From Geobacter sp. (GTDB taxonomy: Bacteria; Desulfobacterota; Desulfuromonadia; Geobacterales; Geobacteraceae), in NCBI GenBank assembly GCA_016177775.1, contig JACOUQ010000024.1, positions 1 to 64,000 on the forward strand: 64,000 bases of DNA. Reading direction: 5' to 3'. The stretch's first letter is position 1. Each line of letters starts with the position of its first letter. The position numbers were made by a program, and so were the translations under genes. Below the pieces are notes generated by a model, which worked only from the letters and a program-made list of their open reading frames with translations, ran no database searches and had not been told where the DNA came from. This document shows, in pieces, positions 33,823-43,081 of this stretch.

Positions 33823-34893
33823 CTAGATCTTCCTCTTGAACTTCCACGCTCCCTTTTCTTGATGGAGTGGGAATAGATATCTTTTAACAAACTTTCCACC
33901 ACCCTCCACTTCAACAGAGAATTCTGTTTCTACCACCCCTTGTTTAATATCGAATGCGACAATAGTTTCAGAATTTACAAGAGTCTTACCTGGATATTTA
34001 TTATTTGCCGCTACTTCACCACGTTTGGCAGCAAGATATCTAAAGAAATCACCCCAACCCTGAGGTAATTTGCCGCCGACAGGAGCTGGGATAGGAACAG
34101 GAACATGAAGCGGATGGGCTAGAAAAGTTTGTGTTGGTTTTAACTCCCTAGTCACAGTCCATTTCCCACGGTATTTTTCAAACTGAAACTTTACCTTTTT
34201 TTTCTGAACTCCATCAGTGGAATATTCAATGTACGCCTGCCCCAGTCTGCCATTTTGAGGGGTAATTAACAGGGCCTCCTCTTTGGCCTTCTCAATTAAT
34301 ACTCTTTTCCCCTGGTGCTTTTCTTGGAGATAAGATTCAGCAACTACAAGTAAAGTATCGATAGAATCAGCTGTTAGATCAACTTTCCCATCTATAATCC
34401 TGAAGCCTTGTATATCTGCTATAAAGTCGCCTCTCACTTGTGTGTCGAATTTGCCGGGTACGACTAAGGAAATAGTTCCGGCAAGGAAGCCTTTTTTCTC
34501 CTCTTTTCCGAACGTCAGCTTCATCTGGTAACCAGTTAAGATTGTCTCACTTCTCCGTTGGCCGTCATCCGGCCACAATGCCAACACCAACATGGGGTCA
34601 GTTCCGGGTTTTCCTTTAGCGTAAACGACAAATTCTTTGCCAGATGGAATCGATCCCTTCTCTAATTTTAGGAATACCGTCACCTCTTTCTCGGCAACAC
34701 TTGTTCCTCCTTGGCCTATCCGCAGGATCCCATCTTCGACAACAATTTTATCCGGGTTAAAAACTGTTCCGAGTAATTTACCAGACAGAGTGCTATTTAC
34801 TTTATTGCAAGGAGCGGCAGCAGCATTTCCGTTGGGTTGTAGTACGGCTACCAGCATTGACACGGCTAGCAGAAATCCCTTCGTATTCCTCAT
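33823..34893 (-). CDS. Large exported protein of unknown function (paralogue 1)
   Basis: The 356-residue protein has a signal peptide (to about residue 26, NAAAA-P). The N-terminal half (30-190) is beta-rich with LSGKLLGTVFNPDKIVVEDGILRIGQGG and GFRIIDGKVDLTADSIDTLL. The C-terminal half is charged with a terminal beta segment VKRYLFPLH..KGAWKFKR. The protein at 59970-61082 has the same architecture and many identical segments. Base composition is lower in GC than neighbouring metabolic genes. No known domain is recognised; no lipobox is present. Confidence 0.75.
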   Translation of the reverse strand: MRNTKGFLLAVSMLVAVLQPNGNAAAAPCNKVNSTLSGKLLGTVFNPDKIVVEDGILRIGQGGTSVAEKEVTVFLKLEKGSIPSGKEFVVYAKGKPGTDPMLVLALWPDDGQRRSETILTGYQMKLTFGKEEKKGFLAGTISLVVPGKFDTQVRGDFIADIQGFRIIDGKVDLTADSIDTLLVVAESYLQEKHQGKRVLIEKAKEEALLITPQNGRLGQAYIEYSTDGVQKKKVKFQFEKYRGKWTVTRELKPTQTFLAHPLHVPVPIPAPVGGKLPQGWGDFFRYLAAKRGEVAANNKYPGKTLVNSETIVAFDIKQGVVETEFSVEVEGGGKFVKRYLFPLHQEKGAWKFKRKI

Positions 34894-34960
34894 TTCTCCT
34901 CCCTATAGCACCGCCTCGTAGATGGTTTCCGCGCGATAAACGCGCCGGCCGGCCGGCAGA

Positions 34961-35044
34961 GCCCCATTATACGCCGCTAATCCCGATATGCAAGACCGAA
35001 TTGCCACGCAAAAAAGGCCGATTACGGTAAAATCGGCCTTCTCT
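34961..35044. repeat. Dispersed module: GCCCCATTATACGC plus terminator hairpin, copy A
   Basis: The block begins GCCCCATTATACGC and ends in the hairpin AAGGCCGATT...AATCGGCCTT. A near-copy with the same spacing lies at 47224-47309. It lies upstream of the exported-protein gene and downstream of the hydrolase gene. Confidence 0.7.
35010..35044 (-). terminator. Terminator of the cysteine hydrolase transcript
   Basis: AAGGCCGATT...AATCGGCC followed on the minus strand by TTTTTT. Confidence 0.8.
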
Positions 35045-35106
35045 TAACGCATCCTGTGTGATACCTTTCCCGCACTATTCTTCTCCCCTCCCTTGTATAA
35101 TTCCCG

Positions 35107-35655
35107 TCAAATCTCCGCCGCAGCTTCCGCTGAGCTCACGACCCGCCCGTAGACCGCCCCGAGGGCCGCGAGAAACGCCGCCTGGACCTGTGGCGCCGGG
35201 GTCTCCACCCCGTTGAACGACAGCGCCCGCGTGGCGCAGGCGTCATGCGCGACAATGCAGGCTAAGCCGTGATCAAAAGCGGCCCGCACCGTGGCGTCCA
35301 CGCACATGTGGGTCATCATGCCGCAGACGACAAGCCGCTCGATTCCCTTGTCCCTGAGGATGGGGAGCAGCTCCGTATCCCGGAACGAATTGGGGAAATT
35401 CTTGACGATGACCGGCTCGCCAGAAAGCGGGGCCGCGTTCGGGTGGATATCCGTCCCCTCTGTGCCGGGGAGGAAGAAGGTGGCGCCGGGACGGTTGGAG
35501 ATGTGGCGGATATGGACGATTGGAAGCTGTCTTGCGCGAAAGAGCTCCAGCAGCACCTTTGCCTTCAGGCTCGCCGCCGGGCTCCCCTCCACCTCCATCC
35601 GGCCGCCGGGGAAATAGTCGTTCTGGATGTCGATAACAAGCAGAGCTGTTTTCAA
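35107..35655 (-). CDS. Isochorismatase-family cysteine hydrolase (second)
   Basis: The 182-residue protein shows the triad Asp in ALLVIDIQNDYFPGG, a middle Lys, and Cys in CGMMTHMCVDATVRAA. It groups with nicotinamidase-like or YcaC-like hydrolases; the substrate is not evident. The TTG start has GGAG seven bases upstream; a longer frame to 35691 has no ribosome site. It is the last gene of a possible operon behind the ferredoxin gene. Confidence 0.86.
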   Translation of the reverse strand: MKTALLVIDIQNDYFPGGRMEVEGSPAASLKAKVLLELFRARQLPIVHIRHISNRPGATFFLPGTEGTDIHPNAAPLSGEPVIVKNFPNSFRDTELLPILRDKGIERLVVCGMMTHMCVDATVRAAFDHGLACIVAHDACATRALSFNGVETPAPQVQAAFLAALGAVYGRVVSSAEAAAEI

Positions 35656-35753
35656 GATAATTCTCCATTCCTGTTTTTCACATAACGGCACCGCGAAGCA
35701 TCGTCACTTTTGTTACATTCCTATTATAGAAAGTCAATAGTGCCTTGCCCCAC

Positions 35754-36605
35754 CTACCACAAATGCGCCGCAGCCGAGGCGGCGCGGTCGATGAGCCGGA
35801 TTGCGTTCCCCTTGCAGACCGAGCGGCATATCCCACACCCGTAGCACCAGGCGTGGTCAATCGCCGCCTTTTCGGTGGAGGCGCTGTAACTCAAGGCCCC
35901 GAACTGGCAGAGGCGCATGCACTGCCGGCAGCCGGTGCAGCGGTCAGGGTCGATCTCCGCCAGGTATTCGGCGCGGAACATTACCGGAACATCGTGGGTG
36001 ACTGTGGAACGCATGGCCAGGCAGTCCGCGCGGTCGCAGTTGCATATCCCGCCTATGAACGGGGTCTGAAAGGTCCAGATGGTGTGGCAGAGCCCCTCGT
36101 GCTCGTGGGCGCGGAATGCGGCAATGGCCTCTTCCCTGGTGAGCATCTCGAACCGGTTGTCATCAACCCCGCCGGTGAACTTCTCCTCCATGGCCTGGAA
36201 TATCTCCAGGAGCTTCCCGCCGTTTGGTCCCATGCTGATGCCGTAACAGTACCGCTTCTCCTTCCCCAGCGTCGATTGCCGGCAGATGCAGGCCACGCGC
36301 ACAACGGAATTGGTGAACTCGAATATCTGCTCGATCTCCTCGATCGGCACCACCTGCCCGAAATGCACCTTCTTCATTCTTCTGGTGATCATACGGCTCA
36401 GCATGTTCCGGATGAACCACGGCACCTTCTTGAGGCGCTCCACCCCCCGGTTGTAATTGGTGAACCCCCTCTCCAGCTCTTCCGGATTGGAGAATTTCTC
36501 CAGGAACCTGAGCCGGCGAATATCGCTCAGCATGTCCTCGGAGTAATTCCTTGCCTGCAGGTACCACTTTTCCCCTTCTCCGTGCTTCAGACAGAATTCG
36601 CACAT
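35754..36605 (-). CDS. Cysteine-rich 2[4Fe-4S] ferredoxin-domain protein
   Basis: The 283-residue protein has an N-terminal MCEFC motif, a helical middle, extra cysteine groups (ACICRQ, GICNCDRADCLAM) and a C-terminal bacterial ferredoxin domain. The two clusters are CTGCRQCMRLC and CYGCGICRSVC. It resembles stand-alone electron-transfer proteins of anaerobes; the central cysteine motifs may hold a third metal site. It sits 39 bases downstream of the radical SAM gene and may feed electrons to it. Confidence 0.82.
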   Translation of the reverse strand: MCEFCLKHGEGEKWYLQARNYSEDMLSDIRRLRFLEKFSNPEELERGFTNYNRGVERLKKVPWFIRNMLSRMITRRMKKVHFGQVVPIEEIEQIFEFTNSVVRVACICRQSTLGKEKRYCYGISMGPNGGKLLEIFQAMEEKFTGGVDDNRFEMLTREEAIAAFRAHEHEGLCHTIWTFQTPFIGGICNCDRADCLAMRSTVTHDVPVMFRAEYLAEIDPDRCTGCRQCMRLCQFGALSYSASTEKAAIDHAWCYGCGICRSVCKGNAIRLIDRAASAAAHLW

Positions 36606-36644
36606 TGATTCTTCTCCTTCCCAGAATGCTTTTTCACCAACACC

Positions 36645-38003
36645 TCAGTAATCCAGATGCATGTTGCGGGTCTTATCCAGAAAACGGCCGAACAGCCTGA
36701 TGCGGGTCAGCATCCCGCGCGGCCCGAAGCGGAAAAGCGTGGGGAGAACCCGATGGAACGGAACCGCATTGCGCCAGAGGTTGACCATTTCGCGGTAAAA
36801 CTCCGGGAGCGGCAGAGTAGTAGGGAGGAGGGAATGAATCATGTCATACAGCTCCGGCTTGCGGGAAAGGAGCTCCTTTTCCCGCACCGCGTGGAGCTCC
36901 GTGCCGGGTAGAGGCGTCATCACGGTGAAGGTGGCGTACTTATGCTTCAGCCGCCTTGCATGGGCGAGGAGGCGTTTGAAATCTTCCCGCGTGTAGGCCG
37001 GATCGACCATGTAGGAGGCGTACATCATGATTCCCAGATCATCGAGGATTCGGACCGCCTGTTCCTGCTGGGCCGTGGTTACTCCCTTTTTCATGGCCGT
37101 AAGACGTGCGTCGGAAAAATCCTCCATACCCACGAAGACCTGGGCCAGACCGATGCCGGCCCACTTGGCGAAGAGCTCCGGGTGGTTGACGATGGTATCC
37201 ACACGGCCGTAGAGAAAATAGTTCTTCTTTATCCCCGCATCCCGAATCAGGTCGGCCAACCGGTCCATCCGCCTGACGTCGCACATGGACTCGTCGTCGC
37301 AGAAAAAGACGTTCGGCTCGGCGATCCCCTTCAGCTCCTCCACCACCGACTCCGGATCGCGGCGCAGGTACCTGCCGCCGGTGATCCCCCAGAGCGCGCA
37401 GAAATTGCAGCGGGCCGTGCACCCCAGAGAGGTGCGCACCGAGGCAAGCGGCTTGAACCATTCGCTGAAATAGTTGTTCCGGTATCCGGCGGTCAGCGTC
37501 CGGTCGGGGACGGGAAGCTCGTTCAGGTCGGTGTAGGGGCGCGGCTCGCTGAAGATCATCCCGTCGTTGTGCGGAATCGCCAGACCCCTGATTTCGGCCA
37601 GCCTGCCGCCGTTTTCCATTGCGCGGACTATCTCCCGCAGCGTGAATACCCCCTCGCCGATGACCACCACGTCGATGGCCGGCTCGTTAAAATCTTCCGG
37701 CTTGACCGTGGCATGGTGCCCACCCACCACCATCAGCATATCGGGGCAGATAGCCTTGAGACGTGACGCTATCCCCTTGACGATGTTGACATGGCTGGTG
37801 AAACCGGTCAGCCCCACCATATCCGGCTGAAATCCGCGAAAAACCCCTTCGATGTCCGGCTCCAGACGGGCATCAAGCAACCGGACTTGGTGACCGTCCA
37901 GCTTGAGTCCGGCCCCCAGGTATTCAAGGGCCAACGGCTCGAACAGGAAGATCTTGTCGGTCATTGGGTCGCAACTGGGGGGCTGGATGAGAAGTATTCT
38001 CAT
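36645..38003 (-). CDS. B12-binding-domain radical SAM protein
   Basis: The 452-residue protein has an N-terminal cobalamin-binding fold (MRILLIQPPS...LEYLGAGLKLDGHQVRLLD...VGLTGFTSHV). A radical SAM core carries TSLGCTARCNFCALW (CxxxCxxC near 195), and a C-terminal helical part follows. The domain order is that of BchE/HpnJ-like enzymes that act on hydrophobic substrates. The family cannot be narrowed further from motifs alone; hopanoid or lipid modification is one possibility. Likely co-transcribed with the ferredoxin gene. Confidence 0.88.
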   Translation of the reverse strand: MRILLIQPPSCDPMTDKIFLFEPLALEYLGAGLKLDGHQVRLLDARLEPDIEGVFRGFQPDMVGLTGFTSHVNIVKGIASRLKAICPDMLMVVGGHHATVKPEDFNEPAIDVVVIGEGVFTLREIVRAMENGGRLAEIRGLAIPHNDGMIFSEPRPYTDLNELPVPDRTLTAGYRNNYFSEWFKPLASVRTSLGCTARCNFCALWGITGGRYLRRDPESVVEELKGIAEPNVFFCDDESMCDVRRMDRLADLIRDAGIKKNYFLYGRVDTIVNHPELFAKWAGIGLAQVFVGMEDFSDARLTAMKKGVTTAQQEQAVRILDDLGIMMYASYMVDPAYTREDFKRLLAHARRLKHKYATFTVMTPLPGTELHAVREKELLSRKPELYDMIHSLLPTTLPLPEFYREMVNLWRNAVPFHRVLPTLFRFGPRGMLTRIRLFGRFLDKTRNMHLDY

Positions 38004-38077
38004 GGCTGGCTCCTGTTCATATACCTTTTTGAAATCGCAAGGGCCGTTCTATCGAATGCAGATAGTTATCGACTTTT

Positions 38078-39244
38078 CTACAAGCATGCTTTACGAAGCC
38101 GGTGAGTTAACGGGATGAAGCGTTTGACAAAATCACTTATGTTCCGATTCCCATTGGTGACAATCGCAACGGCAAGCCCTGTTTTAAAGTCGCCAAATGC
38201 CAGAGATGAAAATGCTCCTCCGTGACCAAAACATTCTCCGGTGTTCCACCAGCCAAAGGCTGAGGGTGTAAGTGTACCTACAGTAAACCCTCTACCTTCG
38301 GCGATAAACGTACCGAGACTTCTATTCCATCCCGAAACAGCACGCTTTGTATATAGGTGAATTGTTTTTTCCGATAAAAGTTGTTTGCCGGTACTTGTTA
38401 CCCCTTTATTCAGAAGGAATTCGTAGAATGCCGCCAAACTGGCTGCATCGGTGACCATACTGAACGCAGGGTTCTCGGAATTGAATGACTCTGCTGCATT
38501 ATTTACCTCTTCAAAGTCTTCCGCGATGTTGGTATCGAACATCATCAGTTTTTCTTTTCCGAGCCAGTAGGTAAAGGCCAGTGAGTTCAAGTCCCGGCCG
38601 GCGAGCCCATACCGCAGTGCGGGTAAATTCAGTGGAACGGAAATTTCATCCCTGACAAAGTCAGCCAATGTTCGTCCATCTATGCGCCGCGTGATCTCGC
38701 ACAATATGGCGCCAAACTCTGTCGGCATATAGGCAAAAGTACCACGCCTATACCTGGGCTTTGCTTCTGTAAGGCGGCTCAGCACGGATTCGCGGTTCGC
38801 GACAAGTTTGTAATCTTTATACAAACTTGGCACCAAAATTCCTGCCCTGTGAGTCAACACATCGAGCGTTGTAATGCTGCCTTTACCATGCCGTGCGAAT
38901 TCCGGGAATATATCGGAAATAGGCGCCTCTACATCAAGACGCCCGCGTTCTTCCAGCATCGCGATAGCGATCGCAGCCAACGGTTTCCCCGAAGAATAAA
39001 CAGGGAACGGTGTCTGTGGTTGTACGTTTAGCGGCTTTATACATTCAGTTGATCGAAATCCCCGGGCGAATCCTACCGCTACATTCAAGACAACCCTGCC
39101 GTTTCGCCTGACATGAAGTTGTCCGCCAGGAAATGCGCCGGAAGTCTGCTGGTGACGAAAGCGTTCAACAACGTCTGCCAGCCTGTCTGCATCCATGTTT
39201 GCCGACGCGGGCTCAACCGGAGCTTCATATGGAAATTCCGTCAT
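38078..39244 (-). CDS. Beta-lactamase-fold serine hydrolase (esterase-like)
   Basis: The 388-residue protein matches the class C beta-lactamase/EstB family. The nucleophile motif is SSGK (FPVYSSGKPL, near residue 84), and the HxG-like motif is GHGGAFSSLAFG near the C-terminus. The expected Y-x-N appears as YMP in FAYMPTEFG. No signal peptide is seen, so it is probably a cytosolic esterase or amidase rather than a resistance enzyme. Its lower GC than the flanks hints at acquisition by transfer. Confidence 0.85.
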   Translation of the reverse strand: MTEFPYEAPVEPASANMDADRLADVVERFRHQQTSGAFPGGQLHVRRNGRVVLNVAVGFARGFRSTECIKPLNVQPQTPFPVYSSGKPLAAIAIAMLEERGRLDVEAPISDIFPEFARHGKGSITTLDVLTHRAGILVPSLYKDYKLVANRESVLSRLTEAKPRYRRGTFAYMPTEFGAILCEITRRIDGRTLADFVRDEISVPLNLPALRYGLAGRDLNSLAFTYWLGKEKLMMFDTNIAEDFEEVNNAAESFNSENPAFSMVTDAASLAAFYEFLLNKGVTSTGKQLLSEKTIHLYTKRAVSGWNRSLGTFIAEGRGFTVGTLTPSAFGWWNTGECFGHGGAFSSLAFGDFKTGLAVAIVTNGNRNISDFVKRFIPLTHRLRKACL

Positions 39245-39315
39245 TTTGATTTCTCCTTAAGCGCAATTTGTGGCGGGATTGCGCCGGGATTTGGAACTAA
39301 GTTCATTTCAGTGGA

Positions 39316-40770
39316 TTATTGCTCCGGGGCAGGATGAAGGCAGGCGGCCGACTCCTGCTGATGGATTTTTCTGAATTCACAGCGTCCCTTCAACCGGTAA
39401 CAGACAGCCCTCCCCCCGAAAATGAAGCGATTGGACCAAAGGTACAAAGGGGAGCCCCGTGTGTACCGCTTGCGGGTCATCTCCATGAAACTTTCGATGC
39501 CGCGCATGAAAAATTCCCGCTCACCGAAATCGAATAGCCCGTCTTTCAACCAAGGTTCCATGTTCCAGTTCAACCCGCTCCGGAGGATCTCCAATCGCTC
39601 CGGTTCCATCTCCTCTGGGTCGTCAAAAAGGCAGGCCTTGGCAATGACCCGGTTTAAGCAGGCCTCGTCCCGTTCAAGATTCGCCCTCTCCAATTTGCAG
39701 ATCAAAAGCCATTCCTCATCGGTCATGGCCCGGGTGCAGCCGAAGTCGATCATACCGAGGCGGCCGTCCTCCATGAAGATAAAGTTGCCGGGGTGGGGAT
39801 CGGCAAGAAACCAGTGCAACCGGTAATAGAGCCGGAAGGTGGCGACCGTCAGCAGAGTAGTGAAGTGATCCCGCTCTTCCTGGCTCGGATTTCCAGCCAG
39901 GAAATCGTCGAGATGACAACCCCGAAGGTACTCGGTGGTCAGCACCCGTTTAGTGGAATATTCGTCGTAGACCCGCGGCACCACCACCCGGTCTGCATCG
40001 GTGAAGAGAACCCTCGCCTGTTTGCCGAAGCTGGCTTCCTGATCATAGTCGGTTTCCATGAGCAGCATCCGCTCAATATCGGCCAGCTTGTCGAGCGTAT
40101 TTTGCCAGTCCTCGGTCAGGCACAGCGGCTGGAGCAGAAGGCGAAGATTGCGCAGATCAGCCTTGATGGTCCGGGCGATGCCAGGGTACTGGATCTTTAC
40201 CGCCACCTCCTCGCCGCTCTTGAGCCGGGCGCGGTGCACCTGCCCCAGGGAAGCGGCGGCAAAGGCCTGCCGGTCGAAGAAGGCGAACACCTCCTCCGGC
40301 TCTCGGCCGAACTCGTCCAGAAAGACCTCGCGCACCAAGGCGAAGTGCATCGGGGGAGCCTCGAAGTGAAGCGCGGAGAGCACCTCGGCGAATTCCTCGG
40401 GCACGACTTCGGGGAGGTTCGCCAGTAACTGGCCGATCTTCATCACGGCTCCCCTCATGTACCCCATGGTGCCGAAGAGTTGCAGGGCGGCGGCCAAGTG
40501 GGCTTCGCTCCTGAGCCGCTGCCTCTCATCCGCATCGGCAAAGCGGCTCCGCAGCCAATAGGCGAAATACCCGAGAGTGACCTTGGCCTGGAGAGAGCCA
40601 AGGGTCCAGATTCGGGAAAAGGAGTTGACCGGCACCTTCTTGTTGGCGATACGGTTGATCAACTGCGCCAACTGCTGACCGGTGGGGTCTGTGGCGCTCT
40701 CCTTCGGCAGGGCGGCGAGCAGAATTTTCATCTGGAGTGCGTCCGTGGTCTTCCCGTCATCAATCTGCAT
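39316..40770 (-). CDS. ABC1/AarF (UbiB) family atypical kinase
   Basis: The 484-residue protein has the ABC1 domain: the KxGQ-like motif MKIGQLLANLPEVVPEE, an Ala-rich ATP loop (AAASLGQVHRARLKSGEEVAVKIQYPG), and the catalytic ADPHPGNF and LGMIDFGCT. Family members support quinone biosynthesis or lipid handling. The gene starts inside the last codons of the TetR gene (11-base overlap), so the two are translationally coupled and the repressor probably controls it. Confidence 0.88.
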   Translation of the reverse strand: MQIDDGKTTDALQMKILLAALPKESATDPTGQQLAQLINRIANKKVPVNSFSRIWTLGSLQAKVTLGYFAYWLRSRFADADERQRLRSEAHLAAALQLFGTMGYMRGAVMKIGQLLANLPEVVPEEFAEVLSALHFEAPPMHFALVREVFLDEFGREPEEVFAFFDRQAFAAASLGQVHRARLKSGEEVAVKIQYPGIARTIKADLRNLRLLLQPLCLTEDWQNTLDKLADIERMLLMETDYDQEASFGKQARVLFTDADRVVVPRVYDEYSTKRVLTTEYLRGCHLDDFLAGNPSQEERDHFTTLLTVATFRLYYRLHWFLADPHPGNFIFMEDGRLGMIDFGCTRAMTDEEWLLICKLERANLERDEACLNRVIAKACLFDDPEEMEPERLEILRSGLNWNMEPWLKDGLFDFGEREFFMRGIESFMEMTRKRYTRGSPLYLWSNRFIFGGRAVCYRLKGRCEFRKIHQQESAACLHPAPEQ

Positions 40771-41383
40771 TGGCTTCTCCTGTAACCCCCCCAGTGCCGG
40801 AAATCACCTGCACGAACATGCGGATGGAATAATCCACCAAAGCCTGGGTCGCCTCCTGATTCGGGGAGTCGTCATTGGCCCAGAAGGCCAGAATTCCCAG
40901 GTAGAGAGACCAGTACATGGTCACTGCCACATAGTCCGGGGCCTGGGTGAAACCATGGCTGGCGATGATCTCCTGCACGGCGTCGAGGTGTTCCTGGCGG
41001 GCCGCCTCCCCTTCCGGGCAGACGGTTTTCCGGGGGAATGGGCTCAGGGAGCGCTCCAGAACCGGCCCGATAAAGGGGCGCAATGGGCGCAAACGCCGCA
41101 GGCCCGAGGCAATGAACAGGAAGAGGTCCTCGGGCAAGTCCTCCTCCCCGGTGCGGCGACGCATGAAATCTTCCCGCCCCATCTTAAATGCCTCGGAAAC
41201 CATGGTCATGGCCAGGGTCTCTTTGCTGGGGAAGTAATTGAAGAGGGTGCCGGCAGCAAGCCCCGCAGCCGTGGCAATGTCACGGGTAGTGCACTCCTCG
41301 TACCCCTTGGCTATGAACAGCTCCGCCCCCTTCTCCAGGATGCGGGCCCGGTTTTCCTGCTTGGCCTGTTCGCTGATGCGCAT
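40760..41383 (-). CDS. TetR-family repressor
   Basis: The 207-residue regulator has the TetR helix-turn-helix at the N-terminus (TRDIATAAGLAAGTLFNYFPSKETL, about residues 33-57) and a variable ligand domain. It is the first gene of an operon with the AarF-like kinase. Two matching palindromes flank and overlap its promoter (41401-41460), strongly suggesting autorepression. The ATG has GGAG six bases upstream. Confidence 0.92.
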   Translation of the reverse strand: MRISEQAKQENRARILEKGAELFIAKGYEECTTRDIATAAGLAAGTLFNYFPSKETLAMTMVSEAFKMGREDFMRRRTGEEDLPEDLFLFIASGLRRLRPLRPFIGPVLERSLSPFPRKTVCPEGEAARQEHLDAVQEIIASHGFTQAPDYVAVTMYWSLYLGILAFWANDDSPNQEATQALVDYSIRMFVQVISGTGGVTGEANAD

Positions 41384-41400
41384 GAAGTCTCCATTATTTT

Positions 41401-41460
41401 GTGAGCATGCTCATATTAGCAACAAAAAAAATTGAGTCAATATAAAATGAGCCTGCTCAC
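41401..41460 (-). promoter_or_regulatory. Two operator palindromes around the tetR promoter
   Basis: GTGAGCATGCTCAT at 41401-41414 and ATGAGCCTGCTCAC at 41447-41460 are the same 14-bp site, each a near-perfect palindrome TGAGCnnGCTCA. Between them on the minus strand is TTGACT with a possible TAATAT -10. One site lies upstream of the -35 and the other overlaps the -10. Confidence 0.75.
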
Positions 41461-41517
41461 AATAATATACAGGAGCCTCAGCCTATCGAGTTCCTTCTTT
41501 GTCCCTGCCTGGTAACA

Positions 41518-42123
41518 TTACAGCACTATCTCCTCTATACTCCGCCTCTTACGCGGCGGCGGCGTTTCCGCCGGGTAGCCGAGCGGCAGGAGCGCCACCA
41601 CGTACAGGTTATCGTCCCAGCCGAAGATACCCTTAACCATCTGCTCGTTGATCAGCCTGATCCAGCAGCTTCCGAGCCCGAAATCGAGGGCCCGCAGCGC
41701 AATGTGTTCCACCGCGATCGCCACGTTCAGCGCGATGCGGGGGCCGATCTCCGCAACCGGCATGGATTTCATGCCGGCCACCGCGCGATGGATGATCTGC
41801 ACGACCCGCTCCTCCACCGCCCCGACCTTCCCCAAGTCCTCGGTGCCGGAGACCATCCCTTCCAGGTATGCGCCGATATCGGCGCAGCAGACCAGAACCA
41901 CCGGTGCCGCTGCTATGAACGGCTGGTCATAGGCCGCCTCCGCCAGCTTCAGCTTAGTTTCTTTGTCCTTCACAACCTTGAACCGCCACGGCTGGGCATT
42001 GCACCCCGAAGGAGCGAGCCTCGCGGCGTCCAGAAGCGCGTCCATCACATCAACCGGAATGGGGTCCGATTTGAACTTCCGGATGCTGCGCCTCGTTTCT
42101 ATGGCTTCCCTCGTCCTCAGCAT
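41518..42123 (-). CDS. Nitroreductase-family FMN protein
   Basis: The 201-residue protein has the FMN-binding motifs TRRSIRKFKSDPIP and LAPSGCNAQPWRFKVV, and ALDFGLGSCWI near the C-terminus. Such enzymes reduce nitroaromatics or quinones using NAD(P)H; this member's substrate is unknown. The ATG giving MLRTREAIE has GGAGGAG upstream. It begins a run of small leftward detoxification-type genes. Confidence 0.9.
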   Translation of the reverse strand: MLRTREAIETRRSIRKFKSDPIPVDVMDALLDAARLAPSGCNAQPWRFKVVKDKETKLKLAEAAYDQPFIAAAPVVLVCCADIGAYLEGMVSGTEDLGKVGAVEERVVQIIHRAVAGMKSMPVAEIGPRIALNVAIAVEHIALRALDFGLGSCWIRLINEQMVKGIFGWDDNLYVVALLPLGYPAETPPPRKRRSIEEIVL

Positions 42124-42340
42124 TGCTTCTCCTCCTGCATATGGCATTTTCAAACCCCTCCGGCGAAGATACCTTCACCGCCAAGAGGTAAATTCGATTG
42201 AAAACCAGCTCCACCATGCCATGAGCGTCAGCCTGCCGGGAAAAGGCATCCCTGACAATCTCCCGGAAGGTTTCGCAGTAAGCCTCTGGCAGCGATCAAG
42301 GAAAAATCGGTGTTCATCTTTTCCCCCTTTCACCCCCCCC

Positions 42341-42631
42341 CTATGATTCGATCAGGCAGGATAATTCGGGCAAAGACATGCTCGGGGTGAATTCCAGAAT
42401 CTCATATTCTGCCACGCCATGTTGATAAAAAGGGTCCTGCCGCAGGACCTCCGTCAATTCCTTCCTGCTTGCCGCCCGCGCGAGAATAATCCCACCGGTT
42501 CTCGGAACCCGCCGGCCGGAGGCAATGAAGACCTCTCTCTCGTATTGCTTCTTCAGATATTCCACATGGGCAGGGAGATGGGCATCGATAACATCGAGCG
42601 GCTTGGTGTATGTCAACACAACAATGAACAT
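42341..42631 (-). CDS. YciI-like protein
   Basis: The 96-residue protein fits the dimeric alpha/beta YCII fold: FIVVLTYTKPLDVIDAHLPAHVEYLKK with the conserved His/Asp pair, then SGRRVPRTGGIILAR and DPFYQHGVAEYEILEFTP. The family includes muconolactone isomerase relatives and hydrolases; function is unclear. GGAGG precedes the ATG. Confidence 0.88.
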   Translation of the reverse strand: MFIVVLTYTKPLDVIDAHLPAHVEYLKKQYEREVFIASGRRVPRTGGIILARAASRKELTEVLRQDPFYQHGVAEYEILEFTPSMSLPELSCLIES

Positions 42632-42645
42632 GTATCCTCCGCGTA

Positions 42646-43071
42646 TCAGCCAATCGAATAATTCCAGGACACGGCAACGCTATTTTTCAACATTGCCCAA
42701 ACGGGACAGTATGTTTCCTCCGACAACATGATCGCCCTCTCGACGGAAGGCGCGTCAAGCCCATTCCCCTTCAGCTCGAACTGCAATTCGATAGCGGTGA
42801 TTACGGTGGGATGCGCGTCCATTTGGCGATCCCCGGCCGCGTTCACCGTTACATCCTCCACCGTCTTTCCCATCTTCCGCAAGATGGAAAGAACGGTGTG
42901 AGCGCTGCAACTGGCCAGGCTGACCATCAGCAGCTCCAGGGACATCAAGCCGTTATCTTCGCCCAGAGGTGGTATGTAGTCGATTTGAACCTCATGGCCG
43001 GTATGCCCCTTTCCCGTCAACTGCATCTTGCCCCGAAGCCCGCCCACTGTTACCTTCATCTCTGTTCCCAT
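42646..43071 (-). CDS. OsmC-family peroxiredoxin-like protein
   Basis: The 141-residue protein has the two OsmC/Ohr cysteines: SLASCSAHTV (near 57) and EETYCPVWAML (near 122). It should reduce organic or inorganic hydroperoxides through a Cys-Cys disulphide. The GAGGAG site before the ATG giving MGTEMKVTV supports this start. It is 10 bases from the DUF3795 gene. Confidence 0.92.
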   Translation of the reverse strand: MGTEMKVTVGGLRGKMQLTGKGHTGHEVQIDYIPPLGEDNGLMSLELLMVSLASCSAHTVLSILRKMGKTVEDVTVNAAGDRQMDAHPTVITAIELQFELKGNGLDAPSVERAIMLSEETYCPVWAMLKNSVAVSWNYSIG

Positions 43072-43081
43072 GACATCTCCT

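Noticed and set aside
38078-39244. An antibiotic-resistance beta-lactamase
   Set aside because: It has no signal peptide and the Y-x-N motif is altered; it fits the esterase/serine hydrolase branch.
42124-42340. A gene fragment between nitroreductase and YciI genes
   Set aside because: A coding-like stretch exists in one minus frame, but it has no start, no recognisable family and is only about 50 codons.
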